Shown in pieces: positions 1-12,083 of a DNA stretch of 64,000 bases. Under the pieces are notes generated by a model that saw only the letters and a list, made by a program, of their open reading frames with translations, ran no database searches and was not told the origin of the DNA. The DNA comes from Acanthochlamys bracteata (Eukaryota > Streptophyta > Magnoliopsida > Pandanales > Velloziaceae). Every line of letters starts with the position of its first letter. The stretch's first letter is position 1. The translations under genes and the position numbers were made by a program. The stretch covers positions 5,965,725-6,029,724 of the forward strand of contig CM034129.1 in NCBI GenBank assembly GCA_019914995.1, written 5' to 3'.

Positions 1-341
1 AATTACTCTATATTTTATAGAAAATTTCTCAAAATTATAATTTTTTAGAAAACCTTCAAAATTTTATAAAAAACCTCTTTCGAATATAGTTAATTACAAA
101 AAAAATTTCAAAAGTAAAATCGTATAAGATTGTAAAAAGATCGGAATCTTACAGATTTTAAGATTTAAATCGGGATTTAGGTGGGATTTTATTCAAAAAA
201 AATTTTACGTGAAATCGGGATCGTTTAGGCGAAGTAAAAAATCGTAAAATCGTAAAAGTTAAGATTTAAATCTGGATTTTGATAACCTTGTCTGGAAATG
301 TTATACTCCAAATCTGCAGCGAAGAATTTTGGACAAAAACA
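1..341. other. AT-rich sequence, no gene seen
   Basis: No coding potential is visible. Short motifs such as aaatcggg and gtaaaatcg recur several times between about 120 and 280. This is typical of old transposon ends, but I cannot assign a family. Confidence 0.4.
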
Positions 342-632
342 CTAATGCCAAGTGAATTCGTCATAGAGAGAGAATTGGATAGAGCCAGAGAGCTTCTTCT
401 TTGCTGAGATGTCTTTGGGGGTGTAGAGCTTCTTTAGGCGCCAGACGACGTGGTCATTTTTAAGGACTCGGCCTTTGTTCTCCCCACTTTGGCACTTTGT
501 TACAAGTCCGATCTCATACAGTGCAACCATCAATATCACGTCCACCTCGCCGCTCTCCACCTTTGATCGTAGTGCACCAGTGAGGTTGACCTGAAGCTTG
601 TTTGCTGCTGGCTTGCTGAATGTTGCCTGCAC
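342..632 (-). pseudogene. Orphan last-exon fragment of a DUF1223-family gene
   Basis: The reading frame resembles the C-terminal third of plant DUF1223 proteins (thioredoxin-like fold, function unknown). Recognisable stretches are TFSKPAANKLQVNLTGALR, VALYEIGLVTKC and GENKGRVLKND. At 632 the frame is preceded on the minus strand by TGCAG, a plausible splice acceptor, so this would be a last exon. No upstream exon with the thioredoxin-like N-terminus is visible between 650 and about 1,700. The end is also odd: a stop falls after DEFTWH, where the family normally continues for 10-15 residues to a conserved tail. I infer a truncated, probably dead copy. Family assignment is from memory of the motif pattern; the pseudogene call is inference. 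Confidence 0.55.
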
Positions 633-1749
633 GATATTGTATGCATGATTAATTTATGGACCTTAACATCTTAAACGTTCAATTAATATGATGCATTATT
701 CTATAGCCATGCATGCTGCTTTATCTCAAAAATTCAAGGTCTTTTTTGGTAAGGCTAATTGATCGTTAAACGATAATGACCTAAAAATACATACCCTTAA
801 TACATGCACTTTTCTTTTTTAAGTCATATATCAGTAGGGGTAGATATGGTCCATATAGATGTACATACTTGAGTTCGCCTTCTGTTCTAGCTAGGGTCGA
901 TAGTTATGTCCCAAAAGCCAATTTTGACACTTTTCAAATACATTAGAAACAAACTAGATACCAAATTTTATATGTTTTTGGATTGTTTTAGCCTTTATCA
1001 CTAACTTGTGATTCAAATAATAGCGGAAGTGAAAAAGTTTTGTAGAAAATCACCAACCTTTAGCCATAGTCAATCTTTTCTTTTTTTTAAGTTCTTCAAC
1101 TTAATAAGTTTTTCCAACACAATAACAACTCACTATGATAAAATTAGATATCTCTTTGAATTGCATGTGTTGGGGACCCAAATTATAAGAAATGAAGTGG
1201 TTTCTCCCATCAAGAAACTATCTCCACAATATGATAGCTATGAAATAACTATATAGAAACTACCCAATAACTACACTCAATAAAATAACTATTAGACTAT
1301 GTGATAGTTATTATAACTGTCACTATTTAATTATTTCAAAATTATGTCATAAAAATGTAGACCATAAAAAATATGTAACATTAAAATAATATCCAATATT
1401 TTTCCACTTGGTATGAACTTTTGTTTCATCATAATTGTCGAGTAATCTGGTATTCTATATGTCTAAACAAAAGAATAGAATTACATGAATCATGACGGTA
1501 ATTTTGTTTATAAATAAAAATTTCCTTCCATGTATTACAATTGTAATTTTTTTTCTTTAAATAAACTCATATTTTTATGAATAAATCTCATATGTTTATT
1601 CTGGTTTCTCAAAATATTTGTCATTCTCAACATAAATATATACGAATAGAAATGAGAAAACAAATTTAATCCAAACTTTCATTACAGAGAAATTGCAAAC
1701 ATATCAATTCAAATATTAAGTGACAAATTAGTACTAAGTCCCATTTTTA
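633..1749. other. Intergenic AT-rich DNA, nothing recognised
   Basis: Only short open frames without family resemblance occur. Part of it may belong to the left flank or LTR of the neighbouring copia relic, but I could not find matching terminal repeats. Confidence 0.4.
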
Positions 1750-3250
1750 TTACATGATCCTTAAACAATTTTGGTGGCATACCTTATGTCAAAGTATCTG
1801 TAATCATCAGTTCAGTACAAATGTGTTCAATTATCACATCATTTATTTTAATGTGCTCTCTAATTATGAAGTAGTTAATGTCAATGTGTTTACTTCGACT
1901 TTTACTTTTGTTATTCTTAACAAAGAACACAGCAGCTGAATTGTCACAATACATCTAAAATGATTTAGAGATAGACTCAACAACTCGAAGCCTAAAAATG
2001 AAACTCTTTAACCAAATATCATGTGATGTGGCTCGAAACAAGAAACAAACTCAGCTTCCATAGTAGAAATAGCAATTAAAGATTATTTTGTACTTCTCCA
2101 ATATATAACTCCTTCAGCAAACATGAAGATATGGGTAAATATTAATTTTCAAGAATCAACACAATCAGCAAAGTTTGAATCTAAATATCTAACAATTTTC
2201 AAAATATTAGATCGTCTATAAGTAAGCATATAATTCTTAGTTCGTTGAAGGTACCTCATGACATTCTTTGCAGCCTTTCAATGATCTAATTCTGGATTAT
2301 TTTGATATTTTTCTAATATTCCAACTGCAAATGCAATGTTAGGTCTAGTACAGACTTGAGCATACATTAGGCTTTCAGCAGCTGCAACATATGGAATGTT
2401 TTTCATTTGTTTTCTTTCAAGTTCATTTTTAGAACATTGATTCAAATTGAACTTATCGTCTTTCAATATGGATGCAATACTATGTGAACAATTTTTCATC
2501 CGAAATCTCTCAAGAACTTTATTGATATAGGCTTTTTGAGATAATTTCAAGATACCTTAAGATCTATCTCTATGAATCTTTATGCCAATAATATAAGATG
2601 CCTCACCTATGTCTTTCATATCAAAATATTTCGAGGAAAAGTGTTTTACCTCATACAATAACCCCATATTATTTGTTACAAGTAAATATCATTAACATAT
2701 AAAACCAGAAAGTTGATTTTACTCCCACTAACTTTGTGATATATACATTAGTACATAATGTTTTCAACAAAATCAAATGAAGAAATAAAATTATAGAACT
2801 TTAAATACCACTGATGGGATGCTTTCTTTAAACTTTAAATGGATTTGCGTAGCTTGCAAACCAAGTGCTCACCTTCATTGAAAACCTCTTTCTCTAAATC
2901 TCTATTGAAGAATGTCGTTTTACATCTATTTGATATAAATCTAAGTCAAAATGGACAACTAATATCATGATAATACAGAAAAAATTCTTTTTAGAAACAG
3001 AAGAAAATATTTTTCGATAATCAATTCCTTTCTTTTGCGTAAATACTTTGGCAACAAGTCTGGCCTTATATATCTCAATCTTGCCTAATTAATCTTTCTT
3101 GGTTTTAAATATCTATTTATAACCAATAGTCTTCACACCATTAGGCAACTCAACAAGATCGCATATTTGATTATTTGCCATAGAATCCATCTTATCTTTC
3201 AAATATCATACCATAATTTAGATTTATCACTTTTCATTGCTTATAAAATT
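1750..3250 (-). mobile_element. Decayed Ty1/copia polymerase (RT-RNase H)
   Basis: Read on the minus strand from right to left, the copia order is clear. RT N-terminal blocks (ARLVAKVFTQKKGIDY) lie near 3,020, the RT active-site region (FLVLYVNDIYL) near 2,690, the connection block (KAYINKVLERF) near 2,530, and the RPNIAFAVGIL block near 2,350. RNase H-like remains (YLDSNFADC and the motif TMEAEF) run down to about 2,050. The catalytic YVDD is changed to YVND and in-frame stops and frameshifts interrupt the frame, so it cannot be active. Gag, protease and integrase are not recognisable to the right, and no LTR pair could be paired by eye. The boundaries are therefore only those of the recognisable polymerase. 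Confidence 0.8.
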
Positions 3251-4290
3251 GTCTCACTATTATTTTTTGTACTAATGTCGTAGTCAGATTCATGTAGATA
3301 CACAAATAAAAGGACCCAATTCAATTGGAGCAAGTGGGCATCGGTCGGACGGGAGTTTTAAACTTCCTCATTGATGCATGAAATGCTGATAGAAAAGCTT
3401 ACAGTAGTCTAACTAAATAAAATCATAGGCCAACTGGCGAGAACTATTAGATATCTCAACAACAGCCATCAGAGAACAAGAGTTTCAAGGCTACAATGAA
3501 ACGATCTCAAAATTTGTTCTTGAGTGGGAGACTTCAACGGGAAGGTTTGTAATAGGAAGACTTCAAGAAGCTCCGCCCTGAAAGCATAAATGGTATAAGA
3601 AGAAGTGCAAAATAGAAAAACAAGAAAAACAAAGAGAAATTCAAAGAAGAACAACGAGTATTATATAGACTCAATCCTTCAAATAGAGACATTTTTATTG
3701 CTACTGATCAATTTCTGAATACACAATTTGGCAGCTTTTTGATCATCTCAACTTGTTTATTTTAACTTTATTTTTGCTCTGAGATTGATCATGTGCCTAA
3801 GGTGTGTTAATCAAATTTATGTAAAATAGATGCTAAGTACTTGGAGCACTTATGGAATCGGCTCGATAGGAGCCTGAAAGTTGTTCACTGACTTTGTAAG
3901 AATGCTAGCTGTTCATATAGGGAGACGTGAGTATCCAGTCGGATATGAATGATTGTCTGGTGTATGAAAATCTATAAGAGCAAGTATGTTTGGTGAAATA
4001 CATTCCTCTTGGTGTGTAACTTGCTTAAAATTTACTGAATCTTTGGCTCTTGTGATAGAGCATTCGTAGACATAGACAAAAAGTTTTACTGAACCACGTA
4101 AATCTCCGGAGTTGTTTTGATTTACTATTAAATTCATTTGCTTAAAATCTTGTGTGCTAATAGCTCTCTGTAGGACCTATCAACACATAGCCGCCCGTCT
4201 ATTTGCTACTTGTGAGATCTTCTTTTAATCAAAAAATTTTGATAATAAACTCAATTCATCTTTTCCCTTTTGAGTTAATTTTATAGATTT
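3251..4290. other. Intergenic sequence, nothing recognised
   Basis: No coherent reading frame or repeat. It lies between the copia relic and the CACTA-like element and may hold the lost 5' half of the copia element. Confidence 0.35.
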
Positions 4291-4705
4291 TACTAACAAT
4301 TATTAGCGACCAAATGATGTACGGTCGCTATTTCTTCTCAATAGCAACCGACTACATACCGGTCGCTATTGACTTAATAGGTATTGACTGCTTCTCAGCA
4401 GCTATTGAGTAGCAATAGCGACCAAAAGAGAACCAATCGCTATTGGGAGGTAACAGCGATCGAGTGTCTGTTGATAGATATTTCTGTTAACAAGGACCAA
4501 GCATTCGTTGGTCGCTATTTGAGAGAAATAGCGAGCAAGCATCCGTTGGTTACTATTTCTTTCAATAGCGACTAAGCTTTCATTGTCGCTATTACCTGAA
4601 TAATAGTGACCAATGTCTTAGTAGTCGATATTACACTATATTAGCGACCTTTTTCTTTATGGTCTCTAATACAATTGGTCGCTATTGATTTATTTTCTTG
4701 TAGTG
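4291..4705. mobile_element. Non-autonomous CACTA-type element
   Basis: The right end reads TTTTCTTGTAGTG (4693-4705), the reverse complement of the CACTACAAGAAAA terminus known from plant CACTA transposons. The 415 bp to its left are packed with the 9-mer GGTCGCTAT and its reverse complement ATAGCGACC, plus one- or two-base variants, in both orientations. This matches the subterminal repeats CACTA transposases bind. The left end is degenerate (tactaacaat near 4291), so a 3-bp target duplication cannot be confirmed. No transposase is encoded. Confidence 0.75.
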
Positions 4706-6189
4706 TAAGCCTTTTATTTTCACTTTGCTCATTTTCTGTCATCCACCAGGTTTCTTTGCATGATTAAGCTTAACCTTTTAACTTTACAATGGTATCCTTC
4801 GTGACTCTTTCGTACAGTAAAACTTTAGTGCCACACATATAATTGAATTCTTCGTATTTATCTCAATTGGCCTCTTTAAGCCTTTAGGTTCCACCATTAG
4901 CTACTATATTTTTCGGTTCCATTTATCTAATGCACATCGAACACCAGTAATCTATGTTGTTAGGTGGTTAAACTCTCACCCGCTCGCTTGGCACCAGAAA
5001 TAAATTCAGTACACTATGCTTGTTGTGAAGAACATAACTACGAGTTTAGCAACTTAGCCGCAATATCCAGCTCCTTTTGATTTTATCCAAACCAAATCCA
5101 CAATCTTAATTTTCAGACTTCTCTAGGATTTTAAATGAACTCATGAAAAGCACAATTTCATCTACTTTTCCTCAGTGTTTCTCATTTCAATTTCGTGATC
5201 AACCATCTTTTTCATGCTCGATAACATCAAATTTATATATATGTAATGCTTTTTTATTACTTACTGACGTGAGTTGTAATCCATTTTGGGTCCCAAAATC
5301 CAGAAAGTGTTCGTGTTTAATGTTTGCGGTACATTTGTTTCAACAAAAAGATTGTTTTGTTTCACATGCATTCCATGTTTGAATGGTGTGAAACTTCTAA
5401 AGTTTGGTTATAATACATGCATCTAGTTTTGTGATGCACCTATATTGTCACATGTAGGAGATGAAGTTTGATTATTCTGATTCATCCTTATCTCATTTGT
5501 ATGGTTTACTTGAAGTTTTGTGATGCAAATGAATCGTCAGACGCAGGTAACGAAATCTTAGTCTAATCTTTCTTAGATAAACTCATGAAGTTTTCAAACT
5601 TGCTGGGCAACAACAGTTGTGTGTGTGTTTTTCTTATGCACATTAACCTTTCTTGTTACGTGTGCTGATTTCCAAGGTTTATGGTCATTGTCTTGAATCC
5701 TGTATCCTGCACAGCAGCAAAGTCTTGCAATAATAAAGAAGTATACAAACAAGAGATTTTAGTTGAATTTTGCGTAATGCTTGCAACAGAGAGCGCAGAA
5801 CCAGCACAGCTAATTAAATGAACCCAAAACTATATATCAAAATTGATCATAGATGGTAGCATATAAGTCATTATCATGTTAAAAAGAGGAAAGAACTCCT
5901 TTTTAATCTGCTTACAAGAAAGTTGAAGAAGAGCAATTAGAGATAAGAAACTCTTTTGAATCTTCTGATAGCATACAATTCAGCAACTAATCAATCATTG
6001 ATAAGCAACTAAGCAATGTATCTTTCCGACGTTATCGTTACAGCATATTGACAAGCTATCTACCACTTAAGACCCAGTACATTTCGGGGCCATTAAGTCC
6101 ACAACACTTTGCCTCCCTAACAACACACATGAAAATCTCCAAACAAAAGCAGCACAAGTTGCTGCCATAAATTCAGTGACAAGTTATAA
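4706..6189. other. Intergenic DNA downstream of STP copy 1
   Basis: No conserved coding frame. The last few hundred bases probably contain the 3' end of the STP copy 1 transcript, but no polyadenylation signal can be singled out. Confidence 0.4.
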
Positions 6190-6478
6190 TAATACTCAGA
6201 AAATTCATTTCATTTGATTCGTTCTTTCATTCACAGAGTGGTTATAACAGAAGTTTGACAATAAAAAGGAGGCCCTCTCCTTTCTCTTACTCGGTAGTAA
6301 TTGTATAGCATTTCCCAAGTCACCCAGGGTATTCCATATACTTCTAAATAATCTCGTAAGCTTACAGAACAATCAAGGAGCCTCTATAAAAACCTGTATA
6401 ATAAGACTGTGCCTGTGTCGTTGCAGCAATCACAGAAGAAATTTTAGCCAGAAATCTGGCATAGTTGATTGATTATGA

Positions 6479-9400
6479 TCATACTGCAGCAGGCTTTCCG
6501 TTGCCCATCTCAATGTTGGGTACATGAATGTCTTCTTCGGATATGAATCTGCCCCAGAACCAGTGCCTCTTCCAGACATGAATTATCTCTTCAATAGGCA
6601 CATTCTTCGTTTCAGGCAAGAAGAAGGCAATGAATAGAGTCATTATAATCACCCACCCGGCAAAGAAGTAGAAGAGCCCAAATTTCATGTGGCAAAGCAT
6701 GGTGAGGAAAACCTGTGCAATGATGAAGGTGAAGAGCATGTTTACCGACACGTTTATGCTCTGTCCAGCTGACCTGATCTCCAAGGGGAAGATTTCACTA
6801 GGCACCAACCATCCCAATGGCCCCCAAGACCACGCGAACCCTGCTACATAAACACAGATGAAGAAGACAACGCATATAGCGTAGGCTTTAGAGAGTGATG
6901 CTTGGCCGCTTGTCCCGAATTTGATAGCAATCAGAGTTCCAACAATAACCTGATGTACAACAAGTATTTTTCTTTGTTATAAGAAGCGATGAGCTTGTAA
7001 TATTTACAATAAAAAGTTCGTTAGCTTATTTACCTGGCAAATGACCATCTGTGTTCCACCTTCAAGGAAAAGCTTCCTCCTGCCTGCTCTATCAACAGTA
7101 AAGACTGAAACAAATGTCGCAAACACATTAACCAATCCAGTAATCACAGCAGACATGAGGGAAGCATTTCCGCCAAAACCAATAGTCTTGAAAAGAACAG
7201 GTGCATAGAACGTGATGACATTGATTCCAGTGAGCTGCTGGAAGAACGGGATCAGGATGGCCATTGTCAACTGAGGGCGGTACTTGCGCTTGATAATGTT
7301 AGCCCAAGGATGCTTGACAGCTTTTGATTCCTCACTGGCAGCAACAAGATCATTATACTCTGCTTGGATGTCATCAGTACCACGAATTCTACGAAGCATT
7401 GCCTTAGCTTTCTCAGGATGCCCACGCTCAATGAGAGAGTTTGGTGTGTCAGACAAAAAGAGTGAGCCTAAAGTGATGATTGCAGCGGGCACACCTGCAA
7501 GACCCAAACTGATTCTCCAGCCCGATCCACCCTTGATTTTGGCAGTGCCATAGTTGATCAAGTTTGCAGCCAGGATGCCGATTGTGATCATCAGCTGGAA
7601 ACCAATATTAAGCATACCACGAAGGCGTGCTGGCGCCATTTCCGATAGGTAAACAGGTACAGACTGCAGATTTGATAGTAGAAATGGGCAGTTTAGTCAT
7701 AGAAAAATATCCAAGATTCATATTTGGTGGGAAAATTTACTTTCTTAAGCAAGCAAAAATATTAAAAAGCAAAATTGTGCAAGTGGTTGATGAAATTTGG
7801 CAAAATCTTGTTCAAGGAGAAGTTTTTTCTTTTCTCTTGATGGAAAGCTACAAACAAAGAAAAATTGCAACTTTTGGGACCAAACATTCCTCATGACACT
7901 AAAGGAGTATCTCGATTATTCTTTAATCCAACAAATGAATAGAATAGTGAAAGCAACAAAGCACTAAAATGCAAGAATAATAACACAAGTAATAACTATG
8001 TATGAAATAATTATAAAAGAAACGCAAGTTGCACAAAGTGATTACTTTTTATGATGGTCCTATCACCTATCGTAGAAATCCATAAACAAAAAACACCAGT
8101 AGTTGTTCAGCCAAGTTACTCATAGTAAATATACAATTTTTCTCAAAGATAATGTTTTTAATCATTTAATATTGTTTTGATATGTGAACTTATCGACCTG
8201 AAGACATGAACCACATATCATGCATGAAGAAGACTTCATACTGACAAGTCTCTTGATTGAGGAAAACTAGCTTGCAGTAATAGGACAAAAAGTTAATAAA
8301 CTAGTTTGATGAAGTCAGGCGTTTTCTTTTCAAACGGAATAAATTATTTAATTTTCTCTATCTAATAATTGTAATCAATGAACTAGTTATCCAAAAGTAA
8401 ACGGTTGTTAGTCTTCACAATTTGCTTAGCAAAACGTCAGAGTGAAGGAAAAAACAATTAGTTGATTTGGACTCACCACTAAATTACAAGTTTAAAACCA
8501 ATCTTTTGATTACGATAATTTATGAAATCATGTACAAAATAACGTTCATAATATAAAAGAATACAATAGAAAATGCCTAATGAATTCTGCAATTTAATTC
8601 TAGTTTGTAATAATACGAAGGAAGAAGAAATGACAAGAATTACAGCGAAAGCTCATTGCCAAATTACTATCTATATATGCATAATTGTGGTTGAAGTTGA
8701 ACGTATTTGTTTAGAAATAACTAATTTTGTCCAGTAAAATAATTGTCATTGTGACTTCTTTTACCTGATTGGCGAAGCCGACACCGATACCAAGGAGAAT
8801 ACGACCAAGAATGAGCATGACAATGTTCTGAGCACCGCCATTGATGGCAGCACCGGCAAGAAACGTAACACCTCCGCCGAACATGGACCATTTGCGACCG
8901 AAGAGACGAGTAACGGTGGACGCAAAGAAGGAAGCGACTAAAGCAGCAAGGTAAAGTGATGAAGTGAAGGTTGTCAGAAGCTGGCTGTCAAACTTGCAGT
9001 ACTGGTTTGTGGTCTGGTCTGCTTTCTCTTTACGGTAAACTTCAGGGAAGAATTTGATGAGAAAAGGGTCCATAGTTGTCACACCTCCTGGAAAAGTTTT
9101 TAACACAAACGAAGAAATTCAGGAAAGATAAAAACTTCAATTGTAGCATATTGATAATGTTTTGGACAACCATAACCCAGAAAAAGAAGAGAGTTCAATG
9201 AACAAAAAATCAGATCATATGTTTTGGAAATGATTTATTAGTTGACATTTATGGGATTGTAGATCCCAAACCTACCCAATGGACACCAAACAATCATAAT
9301 AGAAAAGAAAAAAATATATAAGAAAAATGTTCAGAGGAAAAGGAATGAAGTAAAGGAGCTGTTAATACTCTTCAGTATCTACAGAAGCAAATCAAATGAA

Positions 9401-9747
9401 AATAAACCAAAACGGAGAAAGGAAAAGAATAACAAAAGACATAGTCAATGGTAGCAAAACATGGATAAACAAGATCTGGGGTCACAGTGGAAACACCAAA
9501 AAACTCTCAAAAGATTCAATCTTTTTCCTTCAAAAAGAAAGGAACACAAACGAAATCTATAACAAAGAAACACAAAAAGAAATGAAAATAATGAAACAGA
9601 AAAACAGAATCAACCTGAGATCCCAAGATCGTAGCCAAAGATCAACCCTCCAGTAGCAGCAATCAAACAAGTAAGGAAGACGAACAGTGTCATCTTCCCG
9701 GGGTACTCCTTCATCCCTCCAGTATTAACAAACGCTCCACCCGCCAT
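6479..9747 (-). CDS. STP-type H+/hexose symporter, copy 1 (intact, 4 exons)
   Basis: Four exons on the minus strand: 9747-9615, 9087-8765, 7663-7034 and 6949-6479, all with GT-AG introns and compatible phases, giving 518 residues (the family is about 500-520). It belongs to the STP clade of the major facilitator superfamily: plasma-membrane proton/monosaccharide symporters with 12 transmembrane segments. Signatures in order: start MAGGAFV as in AtSTP9/10/11; Asp40 in FGYDLGIS, matching the proton-coupling Asp42 of AtSTP10; Cys75 in QYCKFD and the Cys of MLCHMKFG, matching the lid-domain disulfide; [24 protein letters not shown]-type loop (here SDTPNS); [50 protein letters not shown]. The residue equivalences are inferred by alignment from memory. 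The substrate is most likely glucose or a related hexose. The clade is close to STP9/10/11 but orthology was not tested. It is the best candidate for a working transporter here. Confidence 0.95.
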
Positions 9748-9901
9748 TACTGCTCTTCTTGATCACCCACTACCTCAAAAACACAACAACTCTACAAAAA
9801 CACACAACACAACAGAGCTAGCGAGAAAGATTAACGAGAGAAGTTGAAGAGTTTCAGAGGAATTGCAATGGAAGGAGTGAAAGGAAGGGAAGGAGAGAGA
9901 G

Positions 9902-9913
9902 TATATATATATA
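9902..9913 (-). promoter_or_regulatory. Probable TATA box of STP copy 1
   Basis: An alternating TA run lies about 155 bp upstream of the start codon on the minus strand. The spacing allows a 5' leader of roughly 120 bp. A GA-rich tract lies between it and the start codon. The corresponding part of copy 2 is not conserved. Confidence 0.5.
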
Positions 9914-10444
9914 GTGAAGTGAGCAAGGAAACAGAAGAGAAGAGAAAAGTTGCTGAGCTGGCGGATTTTTATCCAAATTCTAAATGCCCAAATGCTACTA
10001 ATTAAATAAACCAACGCGGTTGTGGCAATTAATTTACGGAATCCTATTGCGGTAACTTTTAGGAGTTAAATGCAAGCATTTTGTAGACGCTTTGGGCGTA
10101 TTTATTTTAAAAAAACTTATTTTTTAAGTGAATTTAAAAAAAATAGAAAATAAAATATTTAATAAAAAATAAATTTTTATATTTATTTATATTAAAATAG
10201 ATTCTAAATTAAATTTTGAAAAATAAATTTGTGATAGAAAAAAGTTATTTTAACTTATTTATTTATTTTGTATTTAAAATAATTTTAAAAAATGAGTTTG
10301 GTGGATTAGTAAATAAGTCTTTTGTGTGATATTTGTTTGACCGTTAGATTTCCCCAACAATGTGGCTAGTTTATATTATTTATAACTTGTTATTTCATTT
10401 TTTATTTTTTTATTTTTAAATAAACTTTTAATAAATATACTTTA
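9914..10444. other. STP copy 1 promoter region and AT-rich filler
   Basis: From about 10,080 the sequence becomes an almost pure A/T tract with degenerate inverted symmetry, flanked by gggcgtatttatttt and tttggtggattag. It looks like an AT-rich MITE. A related-looking tract occurs at about 60,260-60,440. No gene. Confidence 0.4.
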
Positions 10445-11727
10445 ATCCTGCACACTCAATTCAAGAAGAGACGGATGAATTGAATTGATAAAAATAAATT
10501 TAAAAATTTTCTTATAAAATAGCTTCAGTTTAATCGATTGGATGCAGATAGAAAGCTAAAAATAAAGTGTTCATATATAGAGGCTGATTCTTAAAGATTT
10601 TCAAACAGAGAATACTCAAAATAAAAAATATATTACTGCATAAATATTTAATATGGTTCAGCAAGTAAATTATCTACACCACAATCACTCAACTTGAGTG
10701 AAATCCACTATTATTTAGTGTAAAACTATAACACGTTACTACTGTGCTATGACAAGTGCAACTTCACTAGTTCACTCCTCAAGCGAAACTAACAGTAGTT
10801 ACTTAGAGTATTATCTAATGCAGTACATACACATATGACAAGAACGATTATGCCAGCAAGAGCTTCCCCAAACTACTTGCTCTGAAGTACAGAACGCACT
10901 TACAATTTTTAATAGAAATTAAAAGTCAGATTGTAGCTTAGGCACAAATACAAGTTGTCAGATCGAGTGGAGTGAGGAAATCAAACTGAAAGCCAGAGAT
11001 GAGAATGAAATTGCTAAAGCTTTTTGGGTTTTGGTTAGAACTGAAGATTTTCACTTTTCTTAAAAACTTTTTGGCAAGATCTATCTTGCTCTTACAACAC
11101 TGTTCTTCATTTTTTATATCTCTTCTTTTCAAGTTGGTTGTTGTTTGAAAATTTCCATTGCCTTTCTCCTTCCCGATCTTCAAGATATTATTTTCAGTGC
11201 GTTTCGTTCGGTGTTCAAATTTGCTCATTGAGCCGTTTCGAATAATAACCAATTAGGAGTGATGGGATTTTTGCCGAATCGTGCACCTTTATTTAATTCG
11301 CCATCTTTACAATGATTTGATATGTATCTTTATTTCTGTTGTAATTAATACTCGCTGATAGTAGTGTGCGCTTCTCCTCTTCAGCTGATAGATTTGATTT
11401 TGTGACCCTTAATTTTAATGAGTATTGGTCTGTCTTGGCGTGTGGATCAGGTAAGATTTTGACACATTATTGTATTTAATTAAGCATTAATACAGTTGAT
11501 TGCTATTTTATGTTTTTGTCCTCTGATCTATTTGGGTGAATTTTGTATCTTCATTCTTCAGTGTACTTCTTCCTATAGAATAGCTGACTATATTATGATT
11601 AGATTATGCTGATGTTGACAAAATCCTATTTTGCTTATTTCAATAGCTGAGATTAAATCACTAGCATTTTATAAACAATAATTCTTTATTTTTTTGATCA
11701 TCAAAATATATTTTTAGAATTCCTAAC
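10445..11727 (+). mobile_element. Solo-LTR-like copy A1 of a TGTTGG...CCAACA family
   Basis: The left part aligns by eye with the start of the well-bounded copy at 16026: both share a ctgcac block, then agg/cggatgaattga(a/g)ttgata, then a downstream block ending in ggttcag. The right part ends with the family's terminal pattern attctt...atcaaaat...attcctaac. The first few bases and the terminal CA are degenerate, so the limits are approximate and no target duplication is found. No protein-coding domain is present. Confidence 0.5.
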
Positions 11728-12083
11728 CATATATATATATAATATTTTTTAAAATATCAATAAATTATATGTTATAAAAATTTTTAATATAAATTTTAAA
11801 CTTTTTAATCTACAAAATTTCACCTCTCAAATTTTTATTGAAAATCTTTTTTCATTAAACATATTCTTTTATAAGAAAACTGTAACCCTTAAGTTCTAAA
11901 AAGGGTTTTATATATGAGGGATTTGGACTTAGAGTTTATACTCTTAAGGGTTAAAAATGTTAGGGTGACGTACACTAGAGCAAGTAAAACGATGGCCAAT
12001 TTTCGTTTATAGAGTCGACGGGTTTTCACACGAAAGTTTCACTTGATAATAACTTGATTTAGGGCATATTCATAAAAAATTCT
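11728..12083. other. Spacer between two LTR copies
   Basis: AT-rich, with a stretch (11,880-11,960) containing several gggtt/taaggg runs. No primer-binding site follows copy A1, so A1 and A2 do not look like the two LTRs of one element. Confidence 0.4.

Noticed and set aside
7284-7553. Open frame on the plus strand opposite STP exon 3 (also at 29689-29976)
   Set aside because: It is the reverse complement of a conserved coding exon; it is preserved in both copies only because the exon is.
11728-12083. Copies A1 and A2 as the two LTRs of one short element
   Set aside because: No primer-binding site follows A1, no polypurine tract precedes A2, and the lengths differ by about 650 bp; two separate insertions fit better.
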